Of a stretch of 8,765 nt of DNA, positions 6,256-8,765 are shown in pieces. Numbering within the stretch: position 1 is the stretch's first letter; each line of letters opens with the position of its first letter. The position numbers were made by a program, and so were the translations under genes. A model generated the notes under the pieces. The model was given only the letters and a program-made list of their open reading frames with translations, searched no databases and was not told the DNA's origin. This DNA comes from DATJWY01 sp035500775 (GTDB lineage Bacteria > Pseudomonadota > Alphaproteobacteria > Acetobacterales > Acetobacteraceae). The stretch is taken from contig DATJWY010000146.1 in assembly GCA_035500775.1 (NCBI GenBank), positions 1 through 8,765 on the forward strand, read 5' to 3'.

Positions 6256-7518
6256 ATGGTGGCGCGTAGAGGCGCATCGTTCCCGAGGGCGGGCGGTGCG
6301 CTTGCTGCCGGTGGGGCCGATGGCGGAGTCGGGACGGACGCGACAAAGCCGGCAGGGCCATGCTACCTCCGATTTATGTTCGGTCCCGTAACTACACCGG
6401 CAATTAAGGTGGCGGGCGCGCCTCGCCCGGCGGCGGCGAGACAAGCCGGCATCGCCGCGTCACGGTCGCCTTACCGCCTGTTTGGCGGTTTCCGGCTACT
6501 GCTCGCCTGCATGGTGATGTTGCAGCATTTCCAGTATTTGCTGCCGGAAACGGAGCGACCGCTGTTCTCGCATTTCGGCTTCGGCGTCACCGCCGTCGCC
6601 GTGTTCTTCGTGATCTCCGGCTTCATCGTGGCGGAGGCGAACGAGACGTTCTACGCCGCCCGCCCGGGCGCCTTCCTTTGCAACCGGTTGCTGCGCGTGG
6701 TGCCGCCCTATCTGGCGGCGCTCGCCCTCTCCGTGCTGCTGCACGAGGCGCTATGGCGGGCGGGCCTGCTGCGACTGTGGGATTTCGCGCCGGAAACCTC
6801 GCCGGTGACACCGGAACAGGTGCTGGCCGGGGTGGTGTCGCTGCTGCCCGGCGCGCGTGCCGGCGCACTCATAGGCGGCTTCGAGTTCGTTCCCTTTGTC
6901 TGGTCGCTGCGGGTTGAGTTGGCCTTCTACCTCCTCGCGGCAGTGGCCTTCCAGGCGGTCGACATCCTTTCCCGCCGCGCTGGCCCGGCCGTGGCGCGGG
7001 CCGCCGGCGTCGGCTTGCTACTGGCCTGTTTCGCCGTCTTCGCGATATGGCGGGTTCGCGGCGGGCCTCTGCTGATCGGGGATTTGCCGTGCTTCCTGTT
7101 TGGCGTCACCGTGTACCGGTTCTGGCGCCAGCCCGGCCCGGGGGCAGCGCTGGCGGCGCTGGTCGCCCTCGCCTGCACGCTGCTCGGCTTCGCCGCCTGG
7201 CAGCAACGGGGACAGCCCGTGCTCGCCGATCAGGTTCCGGTCCTGCTCGGCTTGTTCGCCCTGTTCGGCTTGCTGACAACGCTGCGAGCGGCCCCGCGCT
7301 GGCAGGGGATCGACAAGGCGCTCGGGGCATTGTCCTACCCGCTCTATCTCAACCACTACGTGGTCGGCATCGGGTTGTATGACCTCACGGCGCAGCGGGG
7401 CTTCGGTCTGTATGCCCTGGGTGCCGCGCTCTCGCTCCTGCTCGCCGCCGTGATGCATTGGGGGCTGGAAGTGCCGCTCGCGCCGCTGCGGACACGCATA
7501 CGCGGCACCCCCCTCTAG
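6256..7518 (+). CDS. Membrane acyltransferase, acyltransferase-3 family
   Basis: This is a polytopic inner-membrane protein of the acyltransferase-3 (OafA/NodX-like) family, which transfers acetyl or other acyl groups to sugars of surface polysaccharides or other extracytoplasmic acceptors. Numbered from 6256 (420 residues), LFGGFRLLLACMVMLQHF (75-92) gives TM1 with the conserved His91. VAVFFVISGFIV (114-125), NRLLRVVPPY (143-152), FVWSLRVELAFYLL (214-227) and LGALSYPLYLNHYVV (356-370) match family signatures in order. About ten hydrophobic segments are visible. The start is uncertain: the ATG at 6256 has GGAG nine bases upstream, but the first 70 or so residues look like low-complexity leader. 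The ATG at 6376 would give 380 residues, closer to the usual N-terminus, but lacks a ribosome binding site. No glycan genes are nearby, so the acceptor cannot be inferred. It converges on epmA. Confidence 0.9.
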   Translation: MVARRGASFPRAGGALAAGGADGGVGTDATKPAGPCYLRFMFGPVTTPAIKVAGAPRPAAARQAGIAASRSPYRLFGGFRLLLACMVMLQHFQYLLPETERPLFSHFGFGVTAVAVFFVISGFIVAEANETFYAARPGAFLCNRLLRVVPPYLAALALSVLLHEALWRAGLLRLWDFAPETSPVTPEQVLAGVVSLLPGARAGALIGGFEFVPFVWSLRVELAFYLLAAVAFQAVDILSRRAGPAVARAAGVGLLLACFAVFAIWRVRGGPLLIGDLPCFLFGVTVYRFWRQPGPGAALAALVALACTLLGFAAWQQRGQPVLADQVPVLLGLFALFGLLTTLRAAPRWQGIDKALGALSYPLYLNHYVVGIGLYDLTAQRGFGLYALGAALSLLLAAVMHWGLEVPLAPLRTRIRGTPL

Positions 7519-7550
7519 CCGGGCCGCACCTGATACAGAATTTAAAATAA

Positions 7551-7580
7551 GCGATACAATATACTGATATTGCGTTTTTT
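7551..7580 (+). terminator. AT-rich hairpin with T6 tract, likely intrinsic terminator
   Basis: CAATAT (7557-7562) pairs with ATATTG (7567-7572) around loop ACTG. An outer CG/CG clamp (7552-7553 with 7573-7574) follows a 3-base bulge, and T6 (7575-7580) comes directly after. It lies 33 bases past the acyltransferase stop and between convergent genes. The stem is AT-rich, so strength is uncertain. On the minus strand the hairpin is followed by a looser T-rich stretch (TTATTTTAAATT), so it may also serve epmA. Confidence 0.5.
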
Positions 7581-7599
7581 ATTCCCGAGTCACCCCCCC

Positions 7600-8598
7600 T
7601 CACCCCGGCAACCAGAGCACCTGATCGATCCGGTCCGCGCCCGAGGCCAGCATCGTCAGCCGGTCGAAGCCGAGCGCGATGCCCGAGGCGGGCGGCATGC
7701 CGGCGGCGAGCGCGGCAAGGAAATCCTCGTCCAGCGGCCAATCCGGCCCGTAGAGGGCGGCCCGGCGGGCGCGGTCGTCGAGGAAGCGCGCCCGCTGCTC
7801 CGCGGCGTCGGTCAGTTCCTCGAAGGCGTTGGCGAGTTCCATGCCGCAGGCGAACAGTTCGAAGCGCAGCGCCACGCGCGGATCGGCCGGGTCGCGCCGC
7901 GCCAGCGCCGCCTGCGCCGCCGGCCAATGCGTGAGAAAGCTCGGCCGTTCGCGCCCGAGCGCCGGCTCGACCCGCTCCAGCAGCAGGCGGAAGAACAGAT
8001 CCTCCCAGTCCTCCCCCGGCCGCAGCCTGGCCCCGGCCTCGGCCGCCAGGGCTTCGGCATCGCCTGCGGTGCCGAGAACATCGGCGCCGGCATGGCGGCG
8101 GAACGCCTCGGCGACGCTGATCCGCTCGAAGGGCTGTTCGAGGTCGATCTCCACCCCGCGACAGGCGAGGCGCGGCGGCAGCACGGCGCGCAGGAACGCC
8201 TCGGTCTCGTCCATCAGCGCATCAAAACTGGCGCCGGGGCGATACCATTCCAGCATGGTGAATTCCGGCGCGTGCAGATCGCTGCCCTCGCCGTTGCGCC
8301 AGACACGGGCAAGCTGGAAGATCGGCCCCGCCCCCGCCACCAGCAGGCGCTTCATGGCGAATTCCGGACTGGTATGCAGCCAGAGCGAGGTGCGTGCGCC
8401 GTCCGGCGCCTCGCGCTCGGTGCGGAAGGCGCGCAGATGCACCTCCTCGCCCGGCGCCGGGACGGCGTAGGGCGTCTCCACCTCGGTATAGCCCCGCGCC
8501 TCGAAGAAGGCGCGGGTCGCCCGCGTCAGCAGCGTCCGGCGGCGCAGGAAGGGCATGCGCGCGGCGAGGCTTTCCGGGTGCCAGGGCGGAAGCGGCAT
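7600..8598 (-). CDS. epmA: Elongation factor P-(R)-beta-lysine ligase
   Basis: EpmA (PoxA/GenX/YjeA) is a class II lysyl-tRNA-synthetase paralogue that attaches (R)-beta-lysine to a conserved lysine of elongation factor P, helping ribosomes pass polyproline stretches. The 332-residue protein matches the E. coli length (325). It starts directly in the catalytic core without the tRNA anticodon-binding domain, as the family does. TSPEFAMKRLLVAG (76-89), motif 2 FQLARVWRNGEG with PEFTMLEWYRP (94-121) and motif 3 GIALGFDRLTML (306-317) are intact; GMELANAFEELTDA (252-265) is also characteristic. The frame is open to 8715, but those extra 39 residues are low-complexity Gly/Arg/Pro, so the ATG at 8598 is preferred; its ribosome binding site is only a weak AGGGG. 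Neither the EF-P gene nor the aminomutase gene epmB is adjacent in the visible sequence. The call is firm. Confidence 0.94.
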   Translation of the reverse strand: MPLPPWHPESLAARMPFLRRRTLLTRATRAFFEARGYTEVETPYAVPAPGEEVHLRAFRTEREAPDGARTSLWLHTSPEFAMKRLLVAGAGPIFQLARVWRNGEGSDLHAPEFTMLEWYRPGASFDALMDETEAFLRAVLPPRLACRGVEIDLEQPFERISVAEAFRRHAGADVLGTAGDAEALAAEAGARLRPGEDWEDLFFRLLLERVEPALGRERPSFLTHWPAAQAALARRDPADPRVALRFELFACGMELANAFEELTDAAEQRARFLDDRARRAALYGPDWPLDEDFLAALAAGMPPASGIALGFDRLTMLASGADRIDQVLWLPG

Positions 8599-8626
8599 GG
8601 CGAAAATGGCCCCTGAGGACGGTTGA

Positions 8627-8641
8627 CCGGCCCCAGGCCGG
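8627..8641. repeat. Small GC hairpin in the epmA leader
   Basis: CCGGCC (8627-8632) and GGCCGG (8636-8641) form a perfect 6-bp stem with a 3-base loop, about 30 bases upstream of the epmA ATG. Such hairpins arise easily in DNA this GC-rich. A leader-structure role is possible but unsupported. Confidence 0.3.
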
Positions 8642-8717
8642 CGGAAACGGCCGGACCATGCGCCGCCGCCGGCACGGCCGCAACCGGCGCCCCCCATAGG
8701 CGCTGGGATAAGCAAGG

Positions 8718-8765
8718 CCAGGGGCTCCGCCCCCGGACCCCGCCAAAGGCAAGCCTTTGGAATCC
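8718..8765. repeat. Composite hairpin repeat, copy C, cut by window edge
   Basis: A GGGGC/GCCCC hairpin (8721-8725 with 8729-8733) sits inside CCAGGGGC...CCCGG, followed by spacer ACCCCG. A perfect 8-bp hairpin CCAAAGGC/GCCTTTGG (8743-8750 with 8753-8760) and AATCC follow. The first 27 bases match the reverse complement of copy A bases 3247-3273 with three differences. The CCAAAGG hairpin resembles 3188-3208. It lies upstream of epmA and continues beyond the window. Confidence 0.75.

Noticed and set aside
6070..6444. 124-codon minus-strand frame in the gap before the acyltransferase
   Set aside because: No recognisable motif, Arg-rich composition and no clear ribosome binding site. It could be a decayed gene, but I cannot support that.
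7570..8616. 348-codon plus-strand frame opposite epmA
   Set aside because: Arg/Gln/Gly-rich antisense shadow. epmA motifs on the minus strand are complete.
8599..8715. 39-residue N-terminal extension of epmA
   Set aside because: Low-complexity Gly/Arg/Pro sequence absent from the family; the conserved protein begins at the ATG at 8598.

Overview
This is a very G+C-rich chromosomal segment, probably from an alphaproteobacterium. The protein flavour and the GC-rich hairpin repeats resemble what I recall of Acetobacteraceae (Rhodospirillales). There is no rRNA or other marker here, so this placement is an inference. I see six substantially complete protein genes, one gene fragment at the left edge, and intergenic DNA rich in palindromic and hairpin repeats. 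I see no tRNA, rRNA, CRISPR array or prophage.

Layout. Bases 1-63 (minus) hold the first 21 codons of a gene with a strong ribosome binding site, possibly an insertion-sequence transposase whose outer tip may lie near base 151. Bases 169-215 are a large near-perfect palindrome and 293-342 a 25-bp tandem duplication. An NRAMP-family metal transporter with a divergent metal-site motif runs leftward (407-1672). It is divergent from cysS, cysteinyl-tRNA synthetase (1775-3130, plus). After a dense chain of small hairpins (3120-3273) comes trmJ, a tRNA 2'-O-methyltransferase (3300-4115, plus). The 387-bp gap up to 4503 carries a 16-bp inverted repeat, a second copy of the hairpin repeat and a possible terminator. 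A berberine-bridge/6-hydroxynicotine-oxidase-type FAD oxidoreductase runs leftward (4503-5924). A gene-poor stretch precedes a membrane acyltransferase-3 protein (6256-7518, plus). This converges, across an unusually AT-rich hairpin with a T tract, on epmA, the EF-P lysine ligase (7600-8598, minus). A third copy of the hairpin repeat reaches the right edge.

How the genes fit together. Three genes serve translation: cysS charges tRNA-Cys, trmJ methylates tRNA position 32, and epmA post-translationally modifies elongation factor P. cysS and trmJ are co-directional and could be cotranscribed through the repeat. The metal transporter, flavin oxidase and acyltransferase are accessory functions with no evident pathway link. 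I did not find a convincing undescribed multi-gene system. The most notable signal is the family of mirror-arranged, hairpin-rich repeats in three intergenic gaps, one of which places the cysS stop codon in a hairpin loop.
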